This document shows positions 44,711 to 55,482 of a stretch of 64,000 bases of DNA, one piece after another (the first letter of the stretch is position 1; each line of letters starts with the position of its first letter). Below the pieces are notes generated by a model. It was given only the letters and a program-made list of their open reading frames with translations. It was not told the DNA's origin and made no database searches. This DNA comes from Posidonia oceanica (taxonomy: Eukaryota; Streptophyta; Magnoliopsida; Alismatales; Posidoniaceae). The stretch spans positions 4,095,001 to 4,159,000 of the forward strand of contig JAZBRS010000013.1 of assembly GCA_037176725.1 (NCBI GenBank). The letters run 5' to 3'. The translations under genes were made by a program, and so were the position numbers.

Positions 44711-47700
44711 CTATGGAGCACTCTCTCCCTCACCCTCGGGAACTGAAGCAGGAGCCGGAGAAGGAACAGTAGGAGGACGAGGCGACTGCCGAACAGAAAC
44801 GCCTGACGGAGCCCTGGAGACGGACCGAGAGTGGTGGCTACCCAACCGGCGGCTCAGTACAGAAGGAACGGGCACCCCGAGCCTAGCACCAGCTGTAATG
44901 GCAAACCTCCGGTAATGCCCAAGCTCAAGCTCAAGCTGGGAGATAACCCCCATCGTGCCTTGAGAAGAGAAGCAACCAAAATGTCAGATACAAGCAAGGA
45001 CATGAAAGACGTAAAGAAGCGCTGAATTAAATCATACCGCCTGAGATTGGGCAATCTCGGCGTTCCTGCCGGCAACCTGCTGCTCCAGCTCCCGGATCCG
45101 AGCACTGCTGGCGGCAACTGTCCCCTCCAGCTCCTCCAACCTCTCGACAGAGCTGGCAGCTATGAAGTCACTAGCCCACTCCCTCAGCTCGCTCTCTAAA
45201 TAAGCAACCTACAAACAGTGGTGTCAGAACCAAGGGAATTTCAAAAGTAGAAATGAAATAAAGGCATGTTTACCTTCTCCTAGAGATGGGAGATCTCCTC
45301 TGAGCGGTCTGAAGGAGGAGCACTACTCATCGAAGGCTGAAAAAAAAGATTCAAGTCAATTACAATTCATAACCAGACTATAAAAGCTACATGGAAAGAT
45401 ACCTGAGAGGCAGAGGCACGTAGGCGCTCAATCTCTCCGGTCAAGACAGAGAGCTGCTGGGTCAAGTGGCGCTCATGCTGAGCCCACTCATCCGGCGCCT
45501 TGAGCTGCAGAAGAAAGAAAGAAAGTCAGCCAAATTGAATTAACAGTCTACAAAATAAAATTTAGAAGCTCACTGCTATCTCCAGCTGGGCTCGGGAAGA
45601 CTGAACCTCCTCCAGTAGAGCCGCACGGGACACCACCGCCTCTCCGGGATCTGTGTCCCCCAAAGGAAGGTTCCCGCATCCAAGGAAGTGGGACCAGTGG
45701 AAGATCATCAAAGAAGAAAACTCCCGGTCTATCCACTCGGCCCACACCGCCTCGTCCTCCTCTGTAGCATCTGTCGAAGCAGGAGAACCACGACGGGCCC
45801 AATCCAAGAGCTATGGACCGTAGACGTCCACCCAATGACGAGCACGGCTGCCCCCGCTGCATGTCTCTTGCCAAACTCAGTGAGGAGGAGGTAGAGGCTG
45901 AATCTGCCGGTGCCCCAGCTGTCGTAGTGCCCTGCCAATCTGCTGGAAGTGGCAGTGGTTCCAGCAGTGGATCTATACGTCCCGGTTGAAAATGGCCCGA
46001 TCACGGGCAATCTCAGGGACGTCCACATGCTCTCCCTCAGCGTATGGACACCAAACCACCTAAAATGAGCAATACATGTCAGCAAGCAGCATAAATAAAT
46101 GAACAGAAGCTGAAATTAAAAGAAGCAAGTTACCTGAGCCGGGACAAGGAGCTCGAAAAGCAGACGACCGACGTAGCGGTTGTCATCTGCAGGCTCAAGG
46201 GCCGACTCAGCAGCGGCCCAAAACAATCCCCGAGGAAAGGGGACACCGGTAGGAGGAATCGGAGGAGGGGCAGGTCGTAGAAAGGCGAAGTGGTCCCACG
46301 CCCACATCTGCATGCAAAACAAGGAAGCTGTTAGCAAGAATATAATATCCGGTGCAAGCTTAAATATGCAGATTTTACCAGAAGGAATGGCAGGTTCCCG
46401 CCTAGCTGGTGAGAACTATGGTCAGTGAAGCGAACGAGGGTGGAGTACAGGTGCGCCAAGCTGGCCACACCCCAGGCATACTCTCCCACGTGCTCCAAGT
46501 CCGCCAGGAGAGGAAGGAACCACGCCTAGAGCTTCGAGGAGGAGTGCGAAAAGAGCACCTCCCCGAACAGCACTAGGAGGAAGGCCCGCAGCTGCTGGTC
46601 GACCTCCATGCCCGGTCCAGCTACTGTCTCCACCAGATCACTAACTCGGCGAACCGCGGAAGTGATCACCACAAGCTGCTCCCCGCTCATGGCTAACTGA
46701 CGTCCAACAAGCTCCTGCGCCAAGGCTGAGTAACTTGAGTGCACCCGCCCTGTCACTAGTCTGCCCGTGACCCGGAGACCGGTCAGCTGCACCATGTCCT
46801 CAAGGGAGAGGACAAACTCGCCTGCCCTCGTGACGATCGAGCTCGTGCGGAAATTCCACCACTCTGCGACCGCCTCCAAAAACATCGGACGGAGGGGAAA
46901 GTCCGGAATGGACAGGAAATGCCCAAATCCCATCTGATCCAGACGCTCCTGCTGGAAAGTAGCCAACAAGGCGTAGGACCGGCGGACCTGACCCCACTAG
47001 CAATGGGTCACGGCCGATGCACGACTCTGCAAACAAGCAAGAGAATCATCAGTCAAGATGAAATAATTGAATAAAATGAAGGGAAAATGAAAAGATGTCT
47101 ACCTGCCCCCTCGAAGCTAGCGTGGCAGTGGCGTACTCCGATTGAGACGTGTCCCTACGCGGTCCTGATGCCTGCACCTCATCCCGAGGGATCTACTCCT
47201 GCCAGTAGTCTGAGGGATCCCTTGCATCGCTCTCCGCCTCCCGTCGAACGAAGTCGACCATGTTCCGCCACCAACCGTTGTCCTCACCAAATTACGCAAT
47301 GAAAGGATCGACCAGCCTTGCCTCTGGCACCTCCACGGGCCCCGCTTTGTCCAGGCCAACCTCGAGCCTCGCCTCCAAGACCATCTCCTCTGAGTCCTCG
47401 CAGCTAAAAGAGCTGCTGGAACTAGAGTCCGCCTTTGCCGTCGTCTCTACGGCCTCCCCGGAACCAGAGTCCGCCCCCACGGCATCCCCACTGGCCATCG
47501 CCTTTGCCTCCGCAGCTTCGCCACCAACCGCCACCTCGGCCTCCACGGTACCAGCACCGGCAGCCCCCGTCTTCGCTCCCACAGCCTCAGCATCACCGCC
47601 AGTCACCATCTCGGCCCCTGCCACGTCACCACCAGCCACCGCCGTCTCCTTCGCAGTCCGGCACACCTCCACAGCCTCCCTAGATGCCGTCCCAGGTTCA

Positions 47701-47909
47701 GCCACCGCTCCCACAGCCGCAAGACCGGCCCCCACAAGCACAGCCCTGCCTGCCACGGCCCTATCGGCGGCCTCCGCTGCCCTCGCCGCTGTTTCCCCCA
47801 CAGCTGGGCCAACAGCCAGCGTCTTCGATGAAGGCTAGCCGAAAGGCGAAGGCCCTGTCCGAGCTCGTTTCGCCGTCCAGGTGTAGAAGTGGGAGATCCT
47901 CTTCTCCAT
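44711..47909 (-). pseudogene. PMD-like gene 2: plant mobile domain plus coiled coil, about eight exons
   Basis: Predicted exons on the minus strand are 47909-47103, 47026-46379, 46307-46134, 46059-45574, 45504-45403, 45336-45274 and 45208-45038, plus a last exon from about 44950. All junctions are GT-AG and phase 0 for the first seven exons. Exon 1 gives an Ala/Glu/Val-rich tail. Exons 2-4 give a clear plant mobile domain: MGFGHFLSIPDFPLRPMFLE, AGEFVLSLEDMVQLTGLRVT, FLLVLFGEVLFSHSS, YAWGVASLAHLYSTLVRFTD, MWAWDHFAFLRPAPPPIPPT and VVWCPYAEGE. Exons 5-8 are heptad-like (LESELREW, LEELEGTVAASSARIRELEQ). Nine in-frame stops, seven of them TAG, and no frameshift were found. Confidence 0.75.
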
Positions 47910-48019
47910 TGGAGTAACCTCGCCAGAATGAGAAGGAAGATCACCGGAGAACTCTCTAGTGCCGAAGAAGAAGAAGAAAAGAGGAGCAGGTGACCACCCG
48001 TGGCGTAGGACGAGGGTTT

Positions 48020-48185
48020 CATACCATTTAACGTTGTCCGCGTGAATAGCCGCGTCCAACACCTCGGGAAGAAGGAATGTTATACGCGCCCTATGGCCCG
48101 TCCAACATTTTGAGAGTTAAACGTTATCCGCTGGTTTCCCAGCGTACAACGTTGGCCGCTCCAATTTCAGCGTACAACACTTTAA
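48020..48185. repeat. AACGTT word cluster between PMD genes 2 and 3
   Basis: Words are TTAACGTTGTCCGCG, GCGTCCAAC, GTTATACGCGCC, GTCCAACATT, AAACGTTATCCGC and GCGTACAACGTTGGCCGC, ending in GCGTACAACAC. The last part closely resembles the C LTR cluster. Confidence 0.8.
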
Positions 48186-48297
48186 GTTCAGGGAAGTGTT
48201 CTGAATTCTGATGCTTTCATTCAACTCATACAAATTCATTTAAAAGAGACCAAAGAGACGAAATAAATTTTATTGATGATAAATGATACATTTCTAA

Positions 48298-49656
48298 CTA
48301 CATTTTCTGTCTCTTTGAAGGAAATTCAATGAACAACTTAGGCCGCACGCCCTCATACCAAGCGTCGTAAGTAGCAAGAGAGATGGCTTCGCGGTCCACG
48401 TTCGAGTTCTCCCATGTAGAAAGGACTCGGTTTTGCCCCTTCCCATCCCAAGTGCCAGCCTGATAGAAAACCTGGATGATGTCCCCAGATGTGTCCCTCA
48501 AGTGCGGGAGAATCATGTTGGAGAAGCGAGGCAAGGGAGGTATAGCCCAAGGAATACCCAACATCGAGAAGCATTGCTGAGGGTTGTACCTCACAAACTC
48601 GGTCGCCCCAATCAGCATCAGGAAGTACTCTAGGTCAGACACTGTCCTGAAAGACGAGGGAGGACTGAAGGAGTCCATCTGGGACTTGACCTCACAAGCA
48701 CATAGATGGCGAATGTACTCCTCCAAGGGAAGGCTAGCATCAAGAGCAGGCAGAAGAAAATGCTCCTCCAACCAACGCAGAACTAGGAAAGGCGAGCCGA
48801 AGAATGGTCCCCCGAGGTAGGCACTGGATAAGCCCTGGATGGTAAAAGCCAAAACAGACTGACTCAAGCATTTCTCCAGATTGCGAACGCAGATGCACAT
48901 GAGCTCAACATGGTAGGCACTAGTGGTCAAAGCTTCATTTGGGAAGAGTACCAGTCCCCCAATTAGAATAAAGATGCATTCCAAGCAAGAAGCCTTAGAG
49001 CAGATGCTGTCGCGCTGTTTCCAGAAAAATTTCCACAAGGAGGAGAGTTTGATACAGCCATCTAGCACCAGGTCCTCTGGCACAACAACAGAGCCAAAGA
49101 TGCGCTTTAAGAGAGAAAAAGAGCCTACCACCCTGATTGAAAAAAGGTAGGCATCCCTGTAGTAAATGGATGGGTCGGCTTGTTGAGTACCTAAAAGGGC
49201 ACTCACCTCCTCCAAAAGGATGGTCAACTCCCCTGAAGAGGAAAAGAACATGTGAGTCAAAGGATTCCACAGCCCGCAAAGGCCAAAAACCACCTTCCAG
49301 TCAACAGGCTGCCACAGCTGGCGAAGAGCCTGACAAAGACTAGCCTCTTCCAAGCACTCCCGATACCTCTTCAAAGCCCAAGAGCAGAATTGTTGGACCC
49401 AGTCCAACTAGTAGGCTTTCGAGTCGCGGTTGTTGTTGACAGAGGATAGGGACTATGAAGTAAGAAAAATCAGTAGAGATAAAGAAATACGAGAATGGGA
49501 GTATAGGGTAATGATGAAAACGGGAAGTACCTTCTCATGCACCAAAAGGTTCGCCAAGTGATTAGGTATAGCCTCCAGCCGAAGTTGCACCATGTCGGAA
49601 GGAGAGGAAAAGACGGCCACTTGGAAGGCATGGCGCGGAATATCACTCAAATCCAT
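48298..49656 (-). pseudogene. PMD-like gene 3 (minus strand, at least two exons)
   Basis: The first recognised coding exon goes from ATG 49656 to 49531 (MDLSDIPRHAFQVAVFSSPS, ending VHEK) with donor AAG|GTACTT; its acceptor-like TTGCTAG| at 49674 suggests a 5' exon further up. The intron is 49530-49453 and exon 2 is 49452-48298. Exon 2 shows VFGLCGLWNPLTHMFFSSSG, ELTILLEEVSALLGT and SAYLGGPFFGSPFLVLRWLE, then a C-terminal FVRYNPQQCFSMLGIPWAIP. The first exon of gene 1 ends in the same way (Lys, phase 0), so they are paralogues with one ancestral intron. One TAG at about 49410 interrupts exon 2; otherwise it is open for 369 codons. It is the best preserved of the three. Confidence 0.7.
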
Positions 49657-49849
49657 GAGGAGAAGCACAATCACTAGCAAGTGAGAAAAATCATTAAGGA
49701 AAGGAAGATCGATGTTTGAACTACAAGATCCATGCCAAGATGGGGTCTAATATAGGCCGTGGAGCCTTCATCGAAATGGAAACCCAAAGAAAATCGGAGA
49801 TTTACTGCCAAAACGGTGGTGCCCGAACTGGAAAGACAGGCAGCCTGTC

Positions 49850-49945
49850 TCGCGACGTTATACGCAGCCGTCTTGCTATCCAACGTTAGCCGCAGTGTTT
49901 GACCTGTCCAACGTTGAACGCTAACAATCAAGCGTCCAACAAATC
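49850..49945. repeat. AACGTT word cluster upstream of PMD gene 3
   Basis: Words are GCGACGTTATACGC, ATCCAACGTTAGCCGC, GTCCAACGTTGAACGC and GCGTCCAAC. It lies within 200 bp upstream of the first recognised coding exon of gene 3. Confidence 0.8.
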
Positions 49946-50025
49946 AAAGCAGAATTGAGAGCAAATCAGCAAGCCCCGAAGCACAACCGGGCCAACAAAG
50001 CAAGCAAAGCCAAAGAAGTATCCTT

Positions 50026-51262
50026 TTCGACCCCCTTGGGCAATCCCCATGGCACGTCTTGTTTTTATCTTCGACCCCCTTGGGCAATCCCTTTGGCATG
50101 TCATGTTTTATTTTCGACCCCCTTGGGCAATCCCCTTGGCACGTCATGCTTTATTTTCGACCCCCTTGGGCAATCCCCTTGGCATGTCATGTTTTATTTT
50201 CGACCCCCTTGGGCAATCCCCTTGGCACGTCATGTTTTATTTTCGACTCCCTTGGGCAATCCCCTTGGCACGTCATGTTTTATTTTCGACCCCCTTGGGC
50301 AATCCCCTTGGCACGTCATGTTTTATTTTCGACCCCCTTGGGCAATCTCCTTGGCATGTCATGCTTTTATTTTCGACCCCCTTGGGCAATCCCCTTGGCA
50401 CGTCATGTTTTTATTTTCGACCCCCTTGGGCAATCTCCTTGGCACGTCATGCTTTATTTTCGACCCCTTTAGGCAATTCCCTTGGCACATCACGTTTTAT
50501 TTTCAACCCCCTTGGGCAATCCCCTTGGCATGTCATGTCTTTATTTTCGACCCCCTTGGGCAATCCCCTTGGCACGTCACGTTTGGTTTTCGACCCCCTT
50601 GGGCAATCCCCTTGGCACGTCTTGTTTTATTTTCTACCCCCTTGGGCAATCCCCTTGGCACGTCATGTTTTATTTTCGACCCCCTTTGGCAATCCCCTTG
50701 GCATGTCATGTCTTTACTTTCGACCCCCTTGGGCAATCCCCTTGGCATGTCATGTCTTTATTTTCAACCCCCTTGGCACGTCACGTTTGGTTTTCGACCC
50801 CCTTGGGCAATCCCCTTGGCACGTCATGTTTTATTTTCGACCCTCTTGGGCAATCCCCTTGGCATGTCATGTCTTTACTTTCGACCCCCTTGGGCAATCC
50901 CCTTGGCACGTCATGTTTTTATTTTCGACCCCCTTAGGCAATCCCCTTGGCACGTCACATTTGGTTTTCAACCCCCTTGGGCAATCCCCTTGGCACGTCA
51001 TGTTTTTATTTTTTGACCCCCTTGGGCAATCCCCTTGGCACGTCGTGTTTTTATTTTTCGACCCCCTTGGGCAATCCCCTTGGCACGTCGTGTTTTTATT
51101 TTTCGACCCCCTTGGGCAATCCCCTTGGCATGTCATGTTTTATTTTCGACCCCTTGGACAATCCCCTTGGCATGTCATGTCTTTATTTTTGACCCTCTTG
51201 GGCAATCCCCTTGGCACGTCATGCTTTTATTTTCGACCCCCTTGGGCAATCCCCTCGGCAAG
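50026..51262 (+). repeat. 43-45-bp minisatellite, about 28 units
   Basis: The unit is CGACCCCCTTGGGCAATCCC followed by CTTGGCACGTCATGTTTTATTTT. Each unit holds CCCCTTGG twice. All three plus-strand frames are open because the unit lacks stops, giving false ORFs of up to 406 codons. Tandem repeats before the 3' LTR are a known feature of Tat/Ogre elements. Confidence 0.95.
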
Positions 51263-52320
51263 TTTGTAAAGAACCCAGAGCACAACCGGACAAACAAAGC
51301 AAAACAATCCAAAAGCAGGTACCCGGAGCACAACCGGACAAACAAAGCAAAACAATCCAAAAGCAGGTACCCAGAGCACAACCGGACAAACAAAGCAAAC
51401 CCCATCAAAGAAAAGATCCCCGGAGCGTAACCGGGACACCAAAGCAAAGATCCCTGGAGTGTGACCGGGATACCAAAGCAAATATCCCCGAAGCATAACT
51501 GGGATACCAAAGCAAAAGATCCCCGAAGCATAACCGGGATACCAAAGCAAAAGATCCTCGGAGCATAACTGGGATACCAAAGCAAAAGGTCCCCGGAGCA
51601 TAACCGGGATACCAAAGTAAAAGATCCCCGAAGCGTAACCGGGACACCAAAGCAAAAGATCCCGGGAGCATAACCGGGACACTAAAGCAAGGATCCTTGG
51701 AGCATAACCGGGACACCAAAGTAAAAGATCCCCAGAGGATAACCGGGATACCAAAGCAAGGATCCCCAGAGCGTGACTGGGATACCAAAGCAAAGATCTC
51801 CGGAGCATAACCGGGACACCAAAGCAAAGATCTCCAGAGCGTAACCGGGACATCAAAGCAAAGATCCCCAGAGCGTAACCGGGACACCAAAGCAAGGATC
51901 CCCGGAGCATAATCGGGACACCAAAGCAAGGATCCCCGGAGCGTAATCGAGATATCAAAGCAAAGATACCCGGAGCGTAACCGGGATACCAAAGCAAAGG
52001 TCCCTGGAGCATAGTCGAGATACCAAGCCAAAGAAGCCCCGGAGCACAACTGGATAAACAAAGCAAACCCCAGAGCACAACCGGACAAATAAAGCAAACC
52101 AATCAAAAGTAGGTACCCCGGAGCACAATCGGATAAACAAAGCAAGCCTCGGAGCACAACTGGATAAACAAAGCATGCCCCGGAGCACAACCGGATAAAC
52201 AAAGCAAATCCCGGAGCATAACCGGATAAACAAAGCAGACCCTGGAGCACAACCGGACAAACAAAGCAAAACAATCCAACAGTAGGTACCGCGGAGCACA
52301 ACCGGGTCAACAAAGCAAAG
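51263..52320 (+). repeat. About 35-bp minisatellite with CCCGG / CCGGG arms, about 30 units
   Basis: The unit is AAAGCAAAGATCCCCGGAGC followed by ATAACCGGGACACC. CCCGG and CCGGG pair around AGCATAA. Some units have lost pairing by C-to-T or G-to-A changes at the CCGG sites; one type (CCCAG / CTGGG) keeps it. A shorter variant with GGAGCACAACCGGACAAAC occurs at both ends of the array. Confidence 0.93.
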
Positions 52321-52690
52321 CCAACGGTATTAGTGAACCCACCGCTCACTAACTCCTGGGTCAGAAGATGATGGTCCCTGCCGAGAATGTAGGCAACATT
52401 CAATGAAAGGACACTTGATTCTAATGAATAAAGCCAACAGTATTAATGGACTCATCGTTCATTGATTCTGGGTCATGAGATGACGGTCTCTGTCGAGAAT
52501 GTAGGCAACATTCAATGAAAGGACACCTAATTGTGATAAATAGAGCCAACGCGGTCGGCAGAGAAGAGATCATTTCCCCTTTTGCCTGGGAGCATCATGG
52601 ACCTCCCGCTCACCAACCCACGTATCATGAGACGACGGTCCCCTCGGAGAGTGTAGGCTACACTCAAGGAAAAGGCACCTGATCATGACA
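52321..52690 (+). repeat. 110-140-bp tandem repeat, about three units
   Basis: The units share GCCAAC, a block of the type CTCACTAACTCCTGGGTCA(G)AAGATGA and GAATGTAGGCAACATTCAATG, which recurs near 52384, 52496 and, in altered form, 52636. Confidence 0.8.
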
Positions 52691-52934
52691 ATTGCATTCA
52701 CGCATGTGTTAGTCTGCCTTGGGTGGTGAGAAAAATTCCTGAGCCAACCCGGTATACAAATTAAAGCCAACGATGATAGAGGAACCTCATTACCTAGGGT
52801 CATGCATTGCATATCATGACCCCCTCTTTCGCATTCCTGTCAGCACGCATCCATGCATAGTGCATTGTATTGCATTCGCATTGTATTGCATTCGCATTGA
52901 GTGGTCGTCGGAATCATTAGCTATCCATCCTTTT

Positions 52935-53135
52935 AGTTTTACCCCCGCAGGCAATCCCCATGGCATGTCTTATACTTTGACCCCCGCGGGCAATCCCCGT
53001 GGCATGTCTTTTAGTTTGACCCCCATAGGCAATCCCCGTGGCATGTCTTTTAGTTTGACCCCCGCGGGCAATCCCCATGGCATGTCGTTAGTTTGTTCCC
53101 CTTGGGCAATCCCCTTGGCCGTGTTTCTTTAGCCG
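52935..53135 (+). repeat. Variant 39-bp minisatellite, about five units
   Basis: The unit is TTTGACCCCCGCGGGCAATC followed by CCCGTGGCATGTCTTTTAG. It is a distinct version of the 43-bp unit at 50 kb, with CGCGGG for CTTGGG. The last unit reverts to CCCCTTGGG. It lies just before the polypurine tract. Confidence 0.9.
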
Positions 53136-53258
53136 ACCCTCTTTATGTCTCGTCCAAGTCTGGTGGCAGCAGGCATTGGATTTTATTTAGGATCTCCAGG
53201 TAGCGCCACACGAGGGTATCGTCTCGCCTTGTAGATAGCTTCATGCCGAAGTCATCTT

Positions 53259-53273
53259 CAAGGAGGGGCAATC
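53259..53273 (+). other. Polypurine tract of family C
   Basis: CAAGGAGGGGCAATC lies directly before the LTR start TGTAGATACC. It is the likely plus-strand primer and is very similar to the tract before the family A LTR at 60862. Confidence 0.85.
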
Positions 53274-54159
53274 TGTAGATACCCCGTTTTGGCACTCCCT
53301 TCATGTTAGTATAGTCTCTTGCATTAGGTTGCTCTTAGAAGCCCTCTGCCCAATCCAGAATGTCTCACTCTAACCAAATGTTTTCTCTCAACTCCAAAAT
53401 CTTATCCTTATCTAAGCCCCAAGTGTCGGCAATTTGAATGTTCTTCATGTCCTGACCAAATTTGGAAATTGAACTGACTGAGGGTGTTGTACGCCGGCTT
53501 CTTAGCGTACAACGTTGGCCGCTGGTTCTCCAGCGGCTAACATTGGCCGTTGGTTTTCGAGCGTCCAACGTGGCAACCCAGTCAACCCAAAGCTCCTTAT
53601 TTGGCCTAATCCAAAAATCGTTTTTTGCCTCTTTGGAACCTATTGACCGATCAAAGCCATCAAAGCCGAGTTTAAACACACTTAATGACTCCTTAATTGG
53701 GGAATCTTCTCTGATCCTGGTAGTTATGCCTCGGAGGTCGTTATACGCTGGGACTCTCGCTTATAACGTTATGCGCTGGGTTTTCAGCGTATAACACTTT
53801 TGAAATAGGAAATTCTGCTGACTTGGCATTTGTGTCCTTTTTTGTTCCTCCCCTGCTTCTATAAAGCAGAGGTACCCTCACAGGGTTCATGGTCAGATTT
53901 TTGGAACTCACATGCTCTCTTGAGATAAAAAAATCTTAGAGAAGTTAGATCCTTGAGAATTGAAAGAGTGAAGAGAGATTTTGAAAGGCGGAGAGTCTTC
54001 GAAAAAGCTTAAGTGTTCCTTTATCATTGTTGGCATCATGTCAACACAGTTTGCACTCTGTGCATAGATAAAGGGGACTCTATTTCATTATTTTCTTTTC
54101 TTTTCTCATATCATATGTTTAATTCCATAGCATAATCAAGCATTTTCTTTTTGAGTTCA
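53274..54159 (+). repeat. 3' LTR of family C, truncated
   Basis: This matches 23550-24439 and stops at TTGAGTTCA, where family A integrase begins. The missing part would be about 550 bp. Differences from the 5' LTR are scattered, a few percent by eye. Confidence 0.9.
53480..53805. repeat. AACGTT word clusters in the C 3' LTR
   Basis: This is the same arrangement as 23760-24085, with GCGTACAACGTTGGCCGC, GCGTCCAACGTGG, GTTATACGC and GCTTATAACGTTATGCGC. Confidence 0.8.
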
Positions 54160-55482
54160 GTGGATGTATTAGTTACATGCATGGAGCAACCTGCGTACTG
54201 CATGGGCATAGAGGAGGTAGATCCGGTGGAAGAGCAACCTTGGTATTGTGACATCAAAGCCTTCCTGGAATCTGGCAGCCACCCGCCTAGCACCTCAGCA
54301 GCAGATAGAAGAACTTTGGCCCGTCTGGCGTCGAAGTATGTGTTAGGGGTAGGGCAGCTATACAGAAGGTTATACAGTCAGATGCTCCTGCGCTGCTTGA
54401 GCAAGCAAGAGGCCGACACGCTAATGCTCCAAGTTCATGTAGGGACTTGTGGTCTGCATATGAATGGAGTACTACTGGCCAAGAAGATCATGTTGCAAGG
54501 CTACTTCTGGTCAACCATGGAAGCAGACTGCTGCCAATTTGTGCGTAGATGCCACAACTGCCAGATCCATGGTAATCTTATGCACGCTCCCCCACAGGAC
54601 TTGCATAGCATGTCCTCGCCATGGCCCTTCTCCACTTGGGGGATTGATGTCATCGACGCCATACACCCTGCTGCATCGAATGGTCATCGCTTCATCCTGG
54701 TAGCGATAGACTATTTCACTAAGTGGATGGAAGCAGCCTCCTACAAGGCAGTCACAGCTGCAGTGACAGAGAGGTCTATTAGAAATAACATTGTCACCTG
54801 ATATAGGGTCCCACATGCAATCAACTCTGACAACGGCTCAAACTTTATTGCAAAGAAGATCGAGGAATACCTGCAGAAGCATCAGATCAAACATCACAGA
54901 TCCTCACCATATCGGCCGCAGATGAACAGAGCAGTGGAGTCTGCCAATAAAAACATTGTGAAAATAATGAAGAAGATGGCGGAAACCCACAAAGACTGGC
55001 ATGACAAGCTCCTGTACACACTCTGGGTGTACAGAACCTCGATGCGGACCTCGACAGGAGCCACCCCGTACTCACTGGCGTATGGCATGGAGGCAGTGCT
55101 GCCTGTCGAAGTGGAGATCCCTTCGCTGAGAATCCTGCGAGAAGCAGAGCTGGAAGAAGCAGAATGGGTCGAGGACCGCTGCGCCCAGCTCAACCTGATT
55201 GATGAGCGCAGATTGCAAGCAATGCACAACACTTGCTGCTACCAGAAGTGGATGGCAAGAGCATACCTGAAGAAGGTACGACCCAGGAGCTTCCAGCCAG
55301 GTGACCTCATCTTGCGAGCCAACCACCTGCCAGACGGTCGAGGCAAATTCCAACCCAACTGGCGTGGCCCCTTTATGGTCAAGCAGGCATTCTCAGGTGG
55401 CACAGCAATTCTTAAGGACATGGACCAGACTGGGCAGTCAGAGTCGGTCAATGCATGCTATCTCAAGAAGTACTATCAGTAG
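54160..55482 (+). pseudogene. Integrase, family A copy 3
   Basis: Zinc-binding domain: VHVGTCGLHMNGVLLAKKIM ... VRRCHNCQIHG. Catalytic core: WGIDVIDAIHP (Asp), NSDNGSNFIAKKI (Asp) and RAVESANKNIVK (Glu). C-terminal domain: KVRPRSFQPGDLILRANHLP, FQPNWRGPFMVKQAFSGGT, ending KKYYQ at TAG 55480-55482. It is one frame throughout except a TGA at 54799-54801, where copy 2 has an Arg codon (a CGA-to-TGA type change). All catalytic residues are present, so this integrase is one substitution from open. Confidence 0.9.

Larger units (their letters stand above)
23550..54159 (+). mobile_element. Family C element: Tat-like LTR retrotransposon with PMD cargo, interrupted by family B
   Basis: The 5' LTR at 23550-24988 and the truncated 3' LTR at 53274-54159 are homologous and in the same orientation. 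The first is followed by a primer-site-like sequence and the second is preceded by a polypurine tract, as in one element. Between them lie a leader, a short ORF cut by family B, three minus-strand PMD-like genes and large tandem arrays. No RT that could belong to C was found, so C is either non-autonomous or lost its pol around the B insertion. That the region between the B pol and 50 kb belongs to C is inferred from shared AACGTT word clusters. Confidence 0.65.

Noticed and set aside
46800..48022. Plus-strand ORFs of 138-192 codons rich in Ala, Pro and Ser near 47.3-47.9 kb
   Set aside because: They are shadows of the GC-rich first exon of PMD-like gene 2 on the minus strand, which alone joins to splice sites and a domain.
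49955..51269. Long plus-strand ORFs of 353 and 406 codons with FDPLGQSPWHV repeats
   Set aside because: They are produced by the 43-45-bp minisatellite, which lacks stops in all three frames. The peptide cycles through the frames with each unit.
50026..52320. CRISPR-like array
   Set aside because: The units are directly adjacent without unique spacers and the context is a plant retroelement.
51175..52403. Minus-strand ORFs of 291 and 332 codons (ALVSRLRSGDL repeats)
   Set aside because: They are products of the 35-bp minisatellite with no domain and no start context.
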